From: Margaritispora aquatica
Taxonomy: Eukaryota > Ascomycota > Leotiomycetes > Helotiales > Discinellaceae
Direction of reading: 5' to 3'
NCBI GenBank assembly: GCA_007644065.1
Contig: VJWN01000003.1
Span: 434,001-498,000, forward strand
Length of the DNA: 64,000 nucleotides
How positions within the stretch are numbered: the first letter of the stretch is position 1; each line of letters starts with the position of its first letter. The position numbers were made by a program, and so were the translations under genes. Below, piece after piece: positions 1-12,841 of the stretch. The notes below the pieces were generated by a model. The model worked only from the letters and a program-made list of their open reading frames with translations, did no database searches and had not been told where the DNA came from.

Positions 1-1478
1 CAAGCTCTTTGGAGGGTTGCAGGGAGTCATATTTGATATTGCTACTCTCGACTCACATACTGCTATTGACATGATTGAGGAGAAATACGTAGACGAGGCG
101 CGTAGTCTTACGGGCAGGAACGAAAAAGATGCTGCTGTTAAGGAATACAGAAAATGGCGCAAGCAATGGCACGAGTCGAAGCAAGACTATAAGCAACAGA
201 AACGGCTCGACTATGTGTTCTCCCAGATCGAGGTTCTGAGAAGTCTAGACATTTCTTACAAGGTAAGATTCTACTCTTCAATACTGCTGTGTCGTGGTGT
301 GGCCTCGGGAATGTATAATGCTGACATGATTTCAGAACTGTAACTTCCAGGCGCCACTACTCCATGGGAAGTGGTTACCTGAACCAGAAAGAGATTTTTA
401 TGGCTACGAGTTAGACGCTGCTCAAGAAACCCTTTGCATTATTAAATCGCTAGAGAAGTGTCACGGAAAAGCTAAACTCCGTCGATTTAGTCACGATTAT
501 CTATGGCTTGGGTTCTTTATTCTACCCAAGCCTATGTTACAAAAATTAGCGCAGTCTTTCGAGAATTTGACGGTGCTTCACTTAACAATGTCAGATGAAT
601 ATGAAGGCCGGGATCCTAGTACCGTCAGACCACTGAGGGTTCACGCTTGGGCTGGACTGGGATGCTTGCTGAGTACGGCTACCAAACTGCAGGATCTCCG
701 TTTTGGTGTCGAAGGTACTCGTACATGTGCCTTAGATTATGCTTACTGGGAACTTGCAGCTGATAGCGAGCGATTGAAGGATGCCTATATTCCGTTATGG
801 AAGGTTCTGGGTGACGTTATCTGGCCTCAGCTGAAAGCTCTTCGTGTCGAAGGACTTCTTCTTTGCAAGGATGGCCTGCATGATCTGATTCAGCGACACT
901 CCTCAACACTTCAGTCTTTGGACCTATACAATATTGGTCTATGGGAAGGAGATTTTCGTTCTCTGCTCACTGAGATCAAGCCAATCCTGAAACTTGATCA
1001 TTTTCGCATTTGGGGTATCCTGCAAGCCTTCCATTCTCGATCAAAGCAGGACTCCTGGCGTTTTCGGCCGCGCGTCGAGCCTAAAAGTGAATGTTGGAGT
1101 GAAGATTTCAAGGTCGCTTATTTGAAGTACGAGGACCGCAATACAGCATCAGCGCTCGGCTTCCGGAGAATCGCGAAACCAAAGGTCTTGGAGCTGATCA
1201 CGAAGTACGTTCTAGACCCGGATTGTCGTGCATGGCCTCTAAACGCCAGACATGCAGTAAAGGACTTGCATGAAGTTTGGAATCACCACAACGACGACTG
1301 CGAAGATTATATCAGGGCGAAAGATGAGATTAGCAAGGAGTGGGACGATATCTGCAACCACAAGGTTGACGACTGGACTGCGAAGAAGATGAGTCCTGGA
1401 GGCCCAGCGAGAGATACTGGAGGCTGGGCCGAATATGATCCTGAGGACAATAACCCTAAGGAAAATGAATCAAGATAG
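1..1478 (+). CDS. F-box/LRR-like fungal protein, 5' part outside window
   Basis: The frame is open from the first bases of the window, and the first available start-like codon is only TTG, so the true N-terminus lies upstream. Exons are <2..262 and 336..1478. The 73-bp intron 263..335 (gtaaga...ttcag) keeps the frame. The visible part is about 468 residues. It has the look of fungal F-box/leucine-rich proteins: a charged stretch after the expected F-box region, then repeated Leu-rich segments such as LTVLHLTM, LQDLRFGV, LKALRVEG and LQSLDLYNIGL. The C-terminal tail is Asp/Glu/Lys-rich. The F-box itself is not in the window, so a role as substrate adaptor of an SCF ubiquitin ligase is inference from general architecture only. 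Confidence 0.6.
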
Positions 1479-2616
1479 CTAATAACGAGTTGCATAGTTC
1501 TGACGAGTCAAGCAATCGAAAATCTTGGACAATCGTGACAAGCTAGAAGAAGCACCACTCAATAATAATAACAAACAAGGCTGTGCAGACTACAATTGAG
1601 CTAAAGAGACATTACGATATGTGCATCGTGTTTTACATAGTGAAGATACGCGAAACAAGAAGCAGTATACGTCTGGTCAAATTTTGGGAATGTGTAAGCT
1701 ACCAGATAGAAGCAGTGTAAGGAGCAACATAACCAAGTATTATTTGACGAGAGAGCACCAATACACAACAATTTAAGCCAAAAATTTCGATGTATTACAT
1801 TACTGCATCCAGGCTTACGAAAATCCGAAACAGCTTGTTAACCTCAGGAAACAAATTGGTTGTTTCAATTGTATCCTCGAGATAAGGCGCAAAAGATGTT
1901 TATTCGAAAGGCGCTATATATCTCTACCATAAACAGATCATTTTCCCTTGCTCAAAATCACTTCTTCATCGATGTAAAAGCTGCAGTAGTCCAACATTGT
2001 AGAGGATGTAATTTCGCAAGGATTTCTAAGCGAGCGATGACCACATGAGAGCTTCCAGCATATGATCTATTAGCTCATAATCCGCAAGGGAAGCCCAGTA
2101 TTTCAATCGTTTCTTGATAGGCACGCCATAAGATCAGCTTGCTTACAGCATGATGTTAGAACAACTAATCGTAGCAAAAAAAGAAACCCCTAGAAGAGAG
2201 TTGATGAATGATAGTTTGAGAGCTCAGATTGGTCTGATGAGGAAATGTGTATAGTAAATATTTGTCGTGAAATCTGGAAGGATTGTTCAAGTTTGTGTTT
2301 GATACTCGCTTCGGGAGAGGAGCAAAGAGAGAGGATACATGTTGAACTGAGATCAAGTCCTTGGTCATGTCAGTACTCTGCAACCTAGGTGCGGGCTGGC
2401 GCGATTGCGATTGTCTGTCTGGGTATTAATGGATAAAGCTTGTTATTTTGCTAAGACTGTCGTTAATAAACCTGAAGTCCTGTATATGAGATAATCTCAA
2501 CCCCATCCCCTCCTTTCGTACTGCGCTCTCGACCATTCTCACGCCTTTCGTGTTCTGTCCCCGCTCAGGTTGATAAACCAGGCCAGACTATAGCAAATTA
2601 GCGAATGTCTTCAATG
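1479..2616. other. intergenic, no gene seen
   Basis: About 1.1 kb between the F-box-like gene and the 3' end of the convergent MOSC gene. Only short open frames (under 75 codons) without coding character occur here. It is probably the two 3' UTRs and spacer. Confidence 0.5.
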
Positions 2617-4045
2617 TTCTGATATTCGTCTCGCTCTCTCCTTCCTTTGAGCCCATATTAGAAAGAAGACAAACTCACAAAATCGAGTCCTCGCCTCATT
2701 GACACCACTAACCACAACCCGATCCCCAACCCTCACAACTCTTCCCTCATCTTCTTTCGCCACAAATCCATACCGCCCAAAGATAGGCGAGTACTTCATG
2801 CCTGGATCGACTCTCCTATCTTTCTGCAGCAACTTGAGCGGTTGCTCGGTCTGCTCTGCTACCGCGCAGCCAGTTCCATAATCCACATTTAAAGAAGCGC
2901 ATCGACCACAATTGCCCGTGAGAAGAATCTTAGGGCCGCTGCTTTCGGTTGAAGAGGGAGATGAGAAGGTAAGCTCAGACCAGTAGTCCTCGGCGTAAGG
3001 CACATCGGAACCAGTGACGATGATGTTAGGTCGGAATATCGTAGCGTCCATGGTTTTTGATTCTGGCAGACGCTTGCTCACATCCGTGACGGAGGTGTCC
3101 GAGATCACTAAATAGGGCGCGCAGTCGTTGAATGCTATCACGCCTTCATCTTCGGGCAAGATCATGGGGCCTAGCACTGGCAGCGAGGATAAAACTTTTG
3201 TGATTTTGGACGCAGAGAGAGACTTTGGTCCATTGGTCGCTGGTTGGTAAGGTAGGTTGCCGAGCACGAGACGAGGATTGAAACCCCAGAACGCAAGAAC
3301 AACAGAAAAGCCGAAGCATGCCGTAAACCAGGCGTTGTACTTCTCACCCATATCCAATGCCGTTGTAGGCGAAGAATGCATGTTTACTTCCACTGTCTTC
3401 AAGCCCTCGAAGTTCTCTGGTTCTAGTGGGATGTCGATGCTGGATGCTTTGGTGGCAAGACCTGGTGGTGGTGACGAGGGTGGGTCGTAAGAGACTGTGA
3501 GGGTATTGTCTTTGATTGAGGTTTTAAAGAGACACATGGCCATGAATTTTGTGACGTGCATGTTATCTAGCTTGGCTGGTGCAGATGAAGTTGCTGGTGT
3601 TTGTTTGAGGAGCATGAAGCGTCTGTCAAGGTGAAAACCTTCGCGAGTTAGAAGAGCTGATTGCACCTCGCAGCCTCGGATGGATTTTATTGGGTAAACG
3701 TAAAGCTGCAATGCCGTAAGTTTCAAAGTTTAGTGTTTCAAGTCCAACGAGACTTACTTTACCGATTTGAACAGCTTGTTGAGATTTCTAGATCGATGTT
3801 AGAGAGTCATGCATCTGGAGGCTGCATTCAGTACTTACTTGATCCGAAGACACGATACTTGATGTTGATTTCTTCTCCATATTCTTGTACGCTTCTCTCA
3901 TGAGTTTGGCTTGTTTCTCTTTCCTTGACGCAATGGTTTGCTTTGAGCTTGGCAGTGTGAAGTACGAGATGACGCTGAAGAGGAGAGCTATTCCAGCCCA
4001 CAGAATGGCAGCACCACCAGTGGGAGGGGAGTATATTGAAATCAT
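2617..4045 (-). CDS. membrane-anchored MOSC-domain protein (mARC/YcbX-like)
   Basis: Exons read on the minus strand are 4045..3839, 3787..3758 (30 nt), 3705..2679 and 2618..2617. The N-terminus has one hydrophobic segment (about residues 12-32, AAILWAGIALLFSVISYF) followed by a basic stretch, as in a membrane-anchored protein. The MOSC N-terminal beta-barrel starts at LYVYPIKSIRGCEV, and the MOSC domain carries the conserved NCGRCASLNVD cysteine motif. MOSC proteins bind the molybdenum cofactor. Relatives such as mARC reduce N-hydroxylated substrates at the outer mitochondrial membrane, but substrate and location here are inferred. A last 60-bp intron (2678..2619, with CTAAT branch point) would place the TAA stop across the junction after ARTRF. 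Without it the frame runs 23 residues further, to 2611. Confidence 0.8.
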
Positions 4046-5998
4046 CTTGCAGTCCAGATGTACTGTACTGTCGTCTCTCGGTGTAACTAAGTGCTCCTCA
4101 TAATCTGACTTGATGAGTAAAGTTCTTGGTGCTGCCTCGGTAGAATCTCAGTCTTTAACTCTTTGTTTATACTGTAGGCTCGAAGCAACAGCTTTGATAG
4201 TAAAGCGACTATTGAGTTGACGATAAACTTCCGCTTATGTTCAATTTTTGAGAATGAAGTCCGAAGGTTATTCTCGAGATGTTATAGAAATGAGGTTCAG
4301 GTTACCTAATATAAGTCCCCGCTGGCCGATTGGCGAGAAGAACCCCTCATCCCATCTTTGCCATGTTAGGATAGAAGTTCCCACAAATGCATAACAAGAT
4401 CAGGTACGCTATCTGAGAACTGGCATAGCTGCAGCTTATGACACGCTTAGCGGTATGATAGCTTGCTTTCTTGGAATTTGATTTGCTGTTTGAAACATGG
4501 TGTTTTGGTCAATGGTGTCCCGAATTCTTGTCATGTTCCACAATCTTGACTTTACTAATTGTTCTCTCTGCTTAACAAAGCCAAGCAAATCTTCCATGCA
4601 TAGTCCTAAGCCAACAGCGTGGGCCTTCGAATCGTTGGGATAGTGATTGCGCATGAACGCCATTGGAACAGAATGATTGATAATGTCCATAATACCTTTC
4701 AGTGCTGCATTATCATCTAGTAGCCCTTTGGTTTCTTGCATAATCTCAGAAACACATGGTCTAATAGTCACATAGCCTCGCAATCAGATAGAAACATAGC
4801 TATATAGCCAGGTGGCATAGCTCCCTAGCTGATAGCCTTGTCGTAGTAACCACAGACATTTTACATGTCCCGCTGATTTATTGCAAAAAAGTGCGTCGCG
4901 GCGACCAATATGTCAAAGCCGTCATGGAGGGTTAGACAATCAAGGCGAGCGACAGGGGGGACATCGTCATTGAGGTTCTGCTTTCAGTCCATTGCAGTGA
5001 CGTCGTCTGGCTTATGGAGAGCGCTGGTACAAGTAGCCAGCAGGCCACCATATTGTATGCGATATCTCTATATCCCTTCACTTTCACTATCAGTAATGAT
5101 GTTATGAACAAGCTCGAGATCTGCGAGAAAGAGACACGTTCAATTGGAAAGCAAACACAAAGTATACTCCCTACAACACCACTCAGCCTACCTAAGCCTC
5201 AAAACAGTATGCGAAGGTCAATATCAACTTGAGAATCAGAGGCTTGAACATCTATCCAGATGCATATATGGTGACCGTGAACCTGATTTTGATTGATGTG
5301 AAATTGGATATTGGATATTGGATACTTGTTAAAGAAGGTTGATAATTGAAGCGTTAGTTAGGAAATGCCTCCATCGCGATGCCAAGCCTGTGAGCGGAAC
5401 TTGTCCGCCTCAATCATCTTTGTAAAACCCGCTATCCGTTGTCTCGCAATGTAGATCATGCGCCTTGAAAACATTTCTGTTACACTATATCAAAGCGCGT
5501 TGGTCACCTCGTTAAGCTTCTTTTCTATCAATCCTCTTACCATCCAAGAATGCTCTCTGAACTCAGAACCATCGAAACTCATTATTAATCAGACAAGCCA
5601 CCGTACTTGTCATTCTTCCAGCCATTTCAATCCATCCTATTTGATCTTACATCTCAGAAACAACCACTTGAGACGCGGTCGGTATCTTGTTTACGCGTCT
5701 AGATCTCATCCCCGCGGGCTTTGGCGGTATACATGCATGGGAGGTCACACCCGCTGAAAATGACCCAAACAGGTATGCCGGATATGTCAGTGCTGGCATT
5801 TACAACCCACTAGAGCACTATTAGGGAAGTTTTGGCGAAAGTTTCCCCCACATTCTGCTTTTCGGCGGGGTTAAGTACCCCAGCCATCTCATAAGCTGTT
5901 GAGATCATGTCCAAATCCTGCTATTTTCCCCGTCAGCTTTGATTTAGAGTCTATTGCGGGTTTGAAGGGTTGGATTCGAGTAAGTACTGTGGAAGGAG
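4046..5998. other. intergenic; short tandem repeat, one weak ORF
   Basis: Nearly 2 kb with no convincing gene. At 5304-5324 there are three perfect tandem copies of TTGGATA. On the minus strand 4741..4436 is an open frame of about 101 codons from ATG (IMDIINH, WNMTRIRDTI and other segments), without a recognised domain, splice partners or a good start. It could be a gene relic. I do not call it a gene. Confidence 0.4.
5304..5324. repeat. three tandem TTGGATA units
   Basis: Three perfect 7-bp copies in an intergenic region. No function suggested. Confidence 0.7.
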
Positions 5999-8366
5999 AT
6001 GACTGCTCGAGCTAGGACTGGATGGTATGTTTATATATTTTCGAAAGCAAAGCGTCATGATGCATAGCGACTGACAAATTCAATCGTGAAACTTAGTCAG
6101 CAATGTCGCGAAAGACACTTGAAATGTGAGAACTGACCATAGTTTGGACAGAATTGTCACTAAGCAGACCGTTTTAGGCGATCAAGCAACGCCTGTGTGT
6201 GGTCGTTGCCAAATCTCTGATCGAGGATGCACAAGAGGTTATCCCTATAGGGCATACAAAGGTACTGCTTATTTTTATTTTTATTTTTTTGATGCGTCGG
6301 ATCATAGATTTATAGAGAATTGACATCGAATAGCAAAATTCACGGGTAGCCAGAAGTGGCTGAACACTCCGAGCAACCGTGAGTGCATCCTTTGACGTTG
6401 CGGGTCTTAGAAAGATACTAATAATTGACCCAAGTAACTTTTATTGACGAGACTGAGACTCTCGTTGACAACTACGAAGATGATTCGGCCGTTGAGAATG
6501 AAGATGTCGATATGGTCGAAGTTGCTGACTCGCCAACGACTTCTTCTATAACCCAAGTTCCTCAGAGCGAATCGCCTCTATCAAATTGGACTGTTATCCA
6601 GACTCCAAGACCTTCGTCTGCTCCATCCTTTATTAGAAATGAGTCTCCTTTTGGCAGCACACGACAGGACTCATTTGTTCCGAGATTTTCTCCACCAAAT
6701 CCGCATGCGACACAATTACCGTCCATAGAATCACTCATATCAAGGCAACAGACAGGTGTCGAAATACACCCACTATCGAGGAATAGCTACAGGGCAGACC
6801 ATTTACCATTTGCCAAACAGAAAAGATCTCCACTATCTTCAATTTACCTCGAAAAGGCAGTGTGGCCACTCAAAGATCCTGCCGAGGCATTACTGTTGAG
6901 ACATTATGTTCAAAATCTTGCGATTTGGGTAGGTTCTCATTCACTATCTCTCTTTGACAAGTCTGACCGAAACAGCTAGATTTGTGTGACCCTATGCAAC
7001 ACTTTCAAGTTGAGGTCCCTCGAAGGGCAGGGAACTGTCCCATCCTTCTCAATGTAGGTAATCCCAATCTAGAGCTTTTAGAATACTTCGACGAAGCAAG
7101 AATCTTGAATCGTGGCTGAGAGAGGCTGCCAATTCTCCAGTTCTTTCTTCAGACCTTTGATTCATGATTCGCATTTCGAGGACACGCATGCTTACCTTTT
7201 TACAGGCAATATTCGCCTTAGCAGCAAGGCATTTGAGCCATGTTGGCAATTATGACTCTCTCGCATCGAACAGATACCATCAAGAATGCTTAAAACACCT
7301 CATTCCTATGCTCGACAACACTGCGACCGTTTCAGACGAATCACTCTTTGCGGCATCGATAATCTTGCGAGTGTTGGAAGAAATCGATTGTAAGCTTTCA
7401 GATGGATGGCAACAATTGTTTTGACTGACAGAGGTAGTGCTAGAGACAAATACCGATTTGCAAAGTCACATGCTGGGTATACAGGTCTTCATCAATGCTC
7501 GCGACCCCTCTTCCATGCCGTCAAGTCTCGGTACAGCAGCTTTTTGGGTCGGTCTTCGTCAAGAAATCTACGTTGCTACCATCAAACAGCAAGCTGTGCA
7601 GATCAATCTTGAACACTGCTTCGTTGATCGATCGCTGTTGCCAACAGATGATTTTAGCTGGGCGAATCGAGCTGTAATCCATTGTGCTGATGTTTTGAAC
7701 TGCTGTTTTGGTAACCAGGAGCGAGGGGTAAGCAAGCAGGAATGGGATTTACTGAAAAGGGATAGTGAAAGGTGGACGGACGACATGCCGAGCAGTTTTA
7801 CTCCTATATTCAGACGGGAACCCGACAAAGCTCGTGAGGAAGCGTTCCCTGAGATTTGGCATAGTCACGCTTGTCACAGTAAGTCAGTCGTGATATAGCT
7901 AATGAGAAGTACTAATCTAGTCAGTCATCGGAGTGCAGCATCACAAGCTTGCCCAGATTCTTCTATTGATCTTCGACCCGAGGATTCCTAAAGTCGGTGG
8001 TAGTCGAAGCATAGCCGTGAGATCCATGGAGGTATGTGGTGTATCTGAGTGTTGAAATTTTCTTGTCTGACGAAGATGTTTGTAGGCAGAGATAAGGCCA
8101 TATCTTCTCGAGCTTTGTGGTATTGGTCTCTACAATAGATGGACACCACCAGGAATGTTTACAGCCTCAATGGGAATCGCAATCTGTGAGTGAAATTGGC
8201 AAATTTTGGGTAATAGATACTGACGCGTCGTTTAGGTGGTGACAGATTTGGGGACAGGACATCGCAAGAAGCTCTTCTTGATATTTTGGTTCGAACAGAG
8301 AAAGATCATGGAAGACCTACCGCTGCAGTTCAAAAGCAAATGAAAGAAGCCTGGGGATGGTTGTGA
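5999..8366 (+). CDS. Zn2Cys6 transcription factor with fungal-specific regulatory domain (ARCA-like)
   Basis: Eleven exons: 5999..6024, 6097..6125, 6178..6261, 6334..6378, 6435..6928, 6976..7053, 7206..7389, 7438..7878, 7925..8031, 8086..8185 and 8236..8366, giving 572 aa. All phases match. The zinc cluster is assembled from the first three exons: C-Q-Q-C-R-E-R-H-L-K-C, then TPVCGRC and GC, which makes the six cysteines of a Gal4-type binuclear cluster at residues 9-35. A basic linker (FTGSQKWLNTPSN) and a Ser/Pro-rich acidic stretch follow. From about residue 210 comes the helical regulatory region (LLRHYVQNLAIWLDLCDP, ILLNAIFALAARHLS, VIGVQHHKLAQILL) typical of fungal_trans_2 and ARCA-like proteins. 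It is a nuclear DNA-binding regulator; target genes are unknown. The neighbouring DUF7702 gene starts 690 bp downstream. Confidence 0.85.
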
Positions 8367-9056
8367 CAGCAACACGCACATCTGCCTGGCTTGAAGATAT
8401 CGATTTGATCGAGGATCATGATTGGGATCGAAATTCTTTCAATTAGAGTATAACATGGGGGCCATTTCACGAATCTGAAAATAGCGAACTCCCAAAATCT
8501 CCTCATTGAGGTTTTCCTCGTCGTAAAATTAGCCGTCCAATCACGGCATAGCTGTGCCTCAACGATGCCTCTTCCACGACCCCATTTCTCCTTGAGTGCC
8601 ATCCATAACCGCCGCTACCGACAAAAGAGGAAATAAATAGAGTTGGGTGTTCTTCTTTCTGGGATGCTTCACCTCGTAAAATTTGGCGGAGTCGGAACCT
8701 TGGCGGAGATCTTCATCGCTTGAGAGGATGGACCAATGCCTGATCGAGGAAGAAGGATGCCATTGGCCAACTCGGTTATGGCTGAGGGGTGAAACTGACG
8801 AGGATGCGGCTCAGCCGCCCCCAAGGCTGACGAGAAGCTGGAGATTGGATAGTGATGGGATTGAATCTATGTTTTTCGTACATGGATCGAGATACAGATT
8901 GTGGTTCAGTGCACGAAGATCTCTTGGTGATGGCGTATATATAACGCCCCGTCTTGGCTTTCTTCTCTCCCTTCGTCGGCATTCGAACCTCAGACATACG
9001 AGAACACACTATATCACAATCGATTCGGCCATCACATTGCCAAATAAATCGCCAAG
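8367..9056. other. intergenic containing the DUF7702 gene promoter
   Basis: Spacer of 690 bp between two genes on the same strand. It holds a TATA-like palindrome near 8932-8948, listed separately. Small open frames here lack coding character. Confidence 0.5.
8932..8948 (+). promoter_or_regulatory. TATA-like element inside a GC-clamped palindrome
   Basis: The 17-mer GGCGTATATATAACGCC is an almost perfect inverted repeat around a TATATA core. It lies about 110 bp upstream of the ATG at 9057, a plausible distance for a TATA box of the DUF7702 gene. The role is inferred from sequence and position only. Confidence 0.4.
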
Positions 9057-9972
9057 ATGTCAGTCGCAGTCGTAACACTCGTTTTCTTTGTCATTCTCAT
9101 CAACGGCTCAATTTTTTCACTACTGCACCATGGCCGCAAAGGATTAGTGGGATGGTACCTCCTCACCATCTTCTGCGTCCTTCGTATAACGGGCTCAGCA
9201 CTACAAATGCACATCAACTCCACCGGCAAACAAAGCACTGGCGCTGTTATTGTTAGTAGCATTGGTCTCTCGCCGTTATTGCTCGCTACGGAAGGGATCC
9301 TACACGAAGCGTATGTTCCCACTAGTTTTGCCTTCCACAGTGCTTAACTAAAACCAACACAGACGCACAGCACGAGAACCAGATCTCAGTCATCGAATTG
9401 AATTGATTAAAATTTTCAATTTTCATGCGATTGTTATCACTGGTCTTGTGCTGCTCATGATCGGTGTGATGAACGAGATGAAGATGGATATTCCAGTACC
9501 AAACACCATGATGAAGGTCGGCGTCATACTGCTGCTTTGCGCCTGGGCTTTCCTCGTCGTATGGACACTCCTGTCATTCAAGCAGCCACAGCAGGATAGG
9601 ATGGCAGTTCCTGCTTTCGACGATGCGTCTCTGGTTCGTCTCTTACCCTTGCTTATCCCTCTCATTCCCTGAATATCACTTACCTCCTCCCAATCTCATT
9701 GATACACACAAAACTAACCGTGTTCTCACCAACAGCTGATATACACCATTCTCGCCGCTCTCCCTTTCCTCGGCGTTCGAGCCCTCTACGCCATCCTCTC
9801 GACATTCATCACCTCTCCCGGCTTTGCACGTAGCACGCCTGTCAAGACGGTGATGAGCACAGTGCCGGAGATCATGACGGTTCTCATATTAGTCTGGGGT
9901 GGCGTGAAGACGAAGGGAATGGCGAAGTTGAGGAAGATGAATAAGGAGCAGTATGTTGTTGCTATGGGATAG
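9057..9972 (+). CDS. DUF7702-type integral membrane protein
   Basis: Exons are 9057..9310, 9363..9633 and 9736..9972, giving 253 aa. Intron 1 is canonical (gtatgt...cacag). Intron 2 has a weaker gttcgt donor. The protein is almost entirely hydrophobic with about seven membrane segments, including VTLVFFVILINGSIFSLL, WYLLTIFCVLRITGSAL, FHAIVITGLVLLMIGV and VILLLCAWAFLVVWTLL. The repeated Leu/Ile-rich helices with a short polar C-terminus (MAKLRKMNKEQYVVAMG) match the fungal family annotated as DUF7702, which is of unknown function. It is likely in an internal or plasma membrane. The ATG context (AAGATG) is good and no in-frame upstream ATG exists. Confidence 0.8.
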
Positions 9973-12841
9973 GGTATTGATGGGGAATTTTCGATTTCAG
10001 GAGAGGACCGATTCACTGCTATAGCGCCATAGTTGCAAGTAGTTCGATAGATGAACAATATATGAACATGATCAATCAGATGATATATAAGCACAAGATC
10101 CACCCCCCGTGTTCCACCTTCTAGTTTGATCATTGAGTCCCTGAAAATCATATCAACAGGCTGCATCCTTTCAGCTCTTTCCAACAAGGGTTTGGTTTAT
10201 TCTGAAATCAGAACGATCATTGCCTCATGGTTGCGTATTATCTCCTTTTGGCCAATTGATCAAACCGCTTTCACGTTCTCTAGAGCGTTTGAAGTGACGA
10301 ATGATTGTGGTTTCCATTTTATTCTATAGCCAAGATCCTTCACAGTTCACTACCTAAAGCCCTATGCGAGGGAGGGCTGAAGACAGAGAACATTTCACCA
10401 CTGCTGGCCGACATTAACTGATAAGTCAGGTTCCATCTTCTTTCCCTTGGCTTTTATGCTTAGATACCACTCTTAAAGCGACAATCTTTCGTAACCCAAT
10501 TATCATTCGCGACACAACATCATCTGTCTCATGGAAACAGGCCAACCACAACATTGCATCTCTCCTTCTTTTGCCGAGTCTCGTTGACACCAGGGGTCCT
10601 TCATCCTAGGTGCAGAGCCAAGACTTCCAAGGAAGCTTGTCAAATGACTCCACATGCCTCAATTTAATTCCAAATTCAAATTCAAATTCACAGCGAAGAG
10701 TCGCACTCACTCAGATCAAATGAAGAACAGTCGAATTCAGCATAGTTAAAGCAATTGTCCCAAAACATCCCTGAATCGAGGTGGCATGTGTAACACGTCG
10801 TACCGACCAGTGCGTTACCGCTGCTAATCGTCAGTTCTCTGCCCGCAGCTGTTGCGAATCTCGAGAGAAGAGTTTAGACTCACTTCTTCTGCGCCTGCAT
10901 TCCTGCAATCCTCAGCATTGCGTGGGTGTATTACAGGCAGGAATAGAAGGAGTTGCATAGAATCCTCTGTCAAATTGATACCCCAGACAGTGGTATATGT
11001 CCAGGGAGGTAAGGTGCTAGACCTAGTCTCGTGTAAGGCAGTTAGCAATCAGGTCGTTCTTGCCGAGGAGTTGGTGATCTTTGCAAGTCACGAGGTAGTC
11101 TCCAGCATTGACTGTGCTACACATAGGGAACAACAGACTTATTGCGATAGCGGGAGTTGAGGCGCATCTTAAACGGTTTGGTCATGCTGTGTTTGGTTAT
11201 GGGGGGAAAAAGAGCAGGAAGGGATTTTTGTGAGCAGTTTGGTTTATCCAGAGAGAATGGCTAGCAAGGGAGATGTTTTTTTTGAAATTAGAAGAAGAGG
11301 ATATCCCCGTTTTCAAAAGTCTAGATCCTAAAGGGAGCGGCGTACGGAGCTCCCATCTCTTCAATTGAATGTGCACCTTTGCCATATGCCCCTGCACGAT
11401 CTAGACTTTGGGAGAAATGCGAGTATATACGATCCGAAGCATTGAAGTGTCAATCTGCCAGGGAAAACATGCCCTTGAAGGATGATTGGCTACAGTTACG
11501 ATTGAGTGGTATGGGGGAAGGTGAAAATTAAGCGAGATCCATTATCTTGGCAATTTACAGGTCTGAACACATGGATTAGAAACTGTGCCACAGATACACT
11601 TCAGTGAAATCCCACTTAGAAGCAGTCGCGGTATTCTCCGGAATAAATAGCATTTCCACTTAAATAAATCAGTCATCGGCTGTCAGACAATCCATGAATG
11701 GAAGGCAGTCCAGAGATCCACTCACTCCGGCTGAGTCTAAGCATGTATTAGCATCAGTCAATTTCGCTCTCGGCCTCGATACATCAAAGATTAACTCATA
11801 TATAGACCTTCACTGTAATCGAACCCAAGATAGTAATTCAAGCAAATCCAAAGAAGTGAAGTGCCAAATCCCAACAGTAGGGAGACAGTTGGCAATCAAG
11901 TGCTAGGCATCAGTTGACCGGACGTCTTTACAAGCTTTACAAGCTGCTGCATAGTTCTGAGCGACCATGGCGCTTTATTTGATTTGTATTGCCCGCAACA
12001 GATGCCTGCTCCGAAAATTATGGTAGGGGGTCAAAAGCGTCCCTATATGATTGGCCATTCCAACGAGCGACAGACTCTTGGCGAGTTGTGGAGAAAATCT
12101 TCGTTAAAACCAGGGGCAGGCAGTCTAATTGAAATTGATTTTGATTGGGTGAAACACACCTCACCTCGGCAAAACCGTTAGCTTATACAAGAGTATTGGA
12201 TTGTGTGTGGCATACAACCTTCTTTCAACAAGACCCTATAATTGTGATGATTGTGGAAACGACGCCGCACACCTGCAGAATCCCAATCTTCTCAATCTTC
12301 ACAATCTCGTCCGGATACTCTATTGTAGTATGAGTAGCCTGTAGATGTTCCTACGGAAAACGCGGTCAAAAGTTTTTGCATCTTTGAAGGGAGGCCCCGT
12401 GTACCCACAGAAATGCCCTGTAGTCCTCGGTCAATTTCTTATTTTGGAAGGAAATAGCCCTGTACTTGTAGCTATGTTGATACCGGTACCTCCGTACCTA
12501 GGTAGTGCTGAAAATCGGATGAAATAGACTTTGTCTCTCAGAATGGAGTACATTTGGATATATAAGTGACTCGACCTCTTATTGTGATTTTCTCGTTACA
12601 GAATCAAGTTCTTCTCTGTTCTCAAATCATTCCTCCGGGTTTTGTAAGTCTGAACAAATCCTTTATTCCAGAGATTACCGGAGACTTCTTCGATAACTCT
12701 AAATCTAACCCTAATCCTTCGCTTGATGAATATAGAAGTGATTGGTTCCTTTCCAAAAATAACACAACTGACTGTGACTCTGATAGGCTTGCGGAAGCGA
12801 CTGTTGCCCCAAGACGGTGGATGAAACCTCGGCCAACCAAA
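9973..12841. other. gene-poor 2.9-kb stretch
   Basis: No open frame here shows coding character or plausible splice partners. A short tandem array of three AAATTC units lies at 10672-10689. The stretch between 11.4 and 12.8 kb looks AT-rich by eye. I could not identify transposon ends or long repeats. It includes the upstream region of the decayed GH6 locus. Confidence 0.45.
10672..10689. repeat. three tandem AAATTC units
   Basis: Three perfect 6-bp copies in the gene-poor stretch. No function suggested. Confidence 0.65.

Noticed and set aside
4436..4783. 115-codon minus-strand frame as a gene
   Set aside because: The start is TTG with a stop just upstream. The ATG-initiated part has no domain or splice partner.
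8976..9000. tRNA B-box-like GGTTCGAAT on the minus strand
   Set aside because: The flanking bases do not form a T-stem and no A-box or acceptor stem is found.
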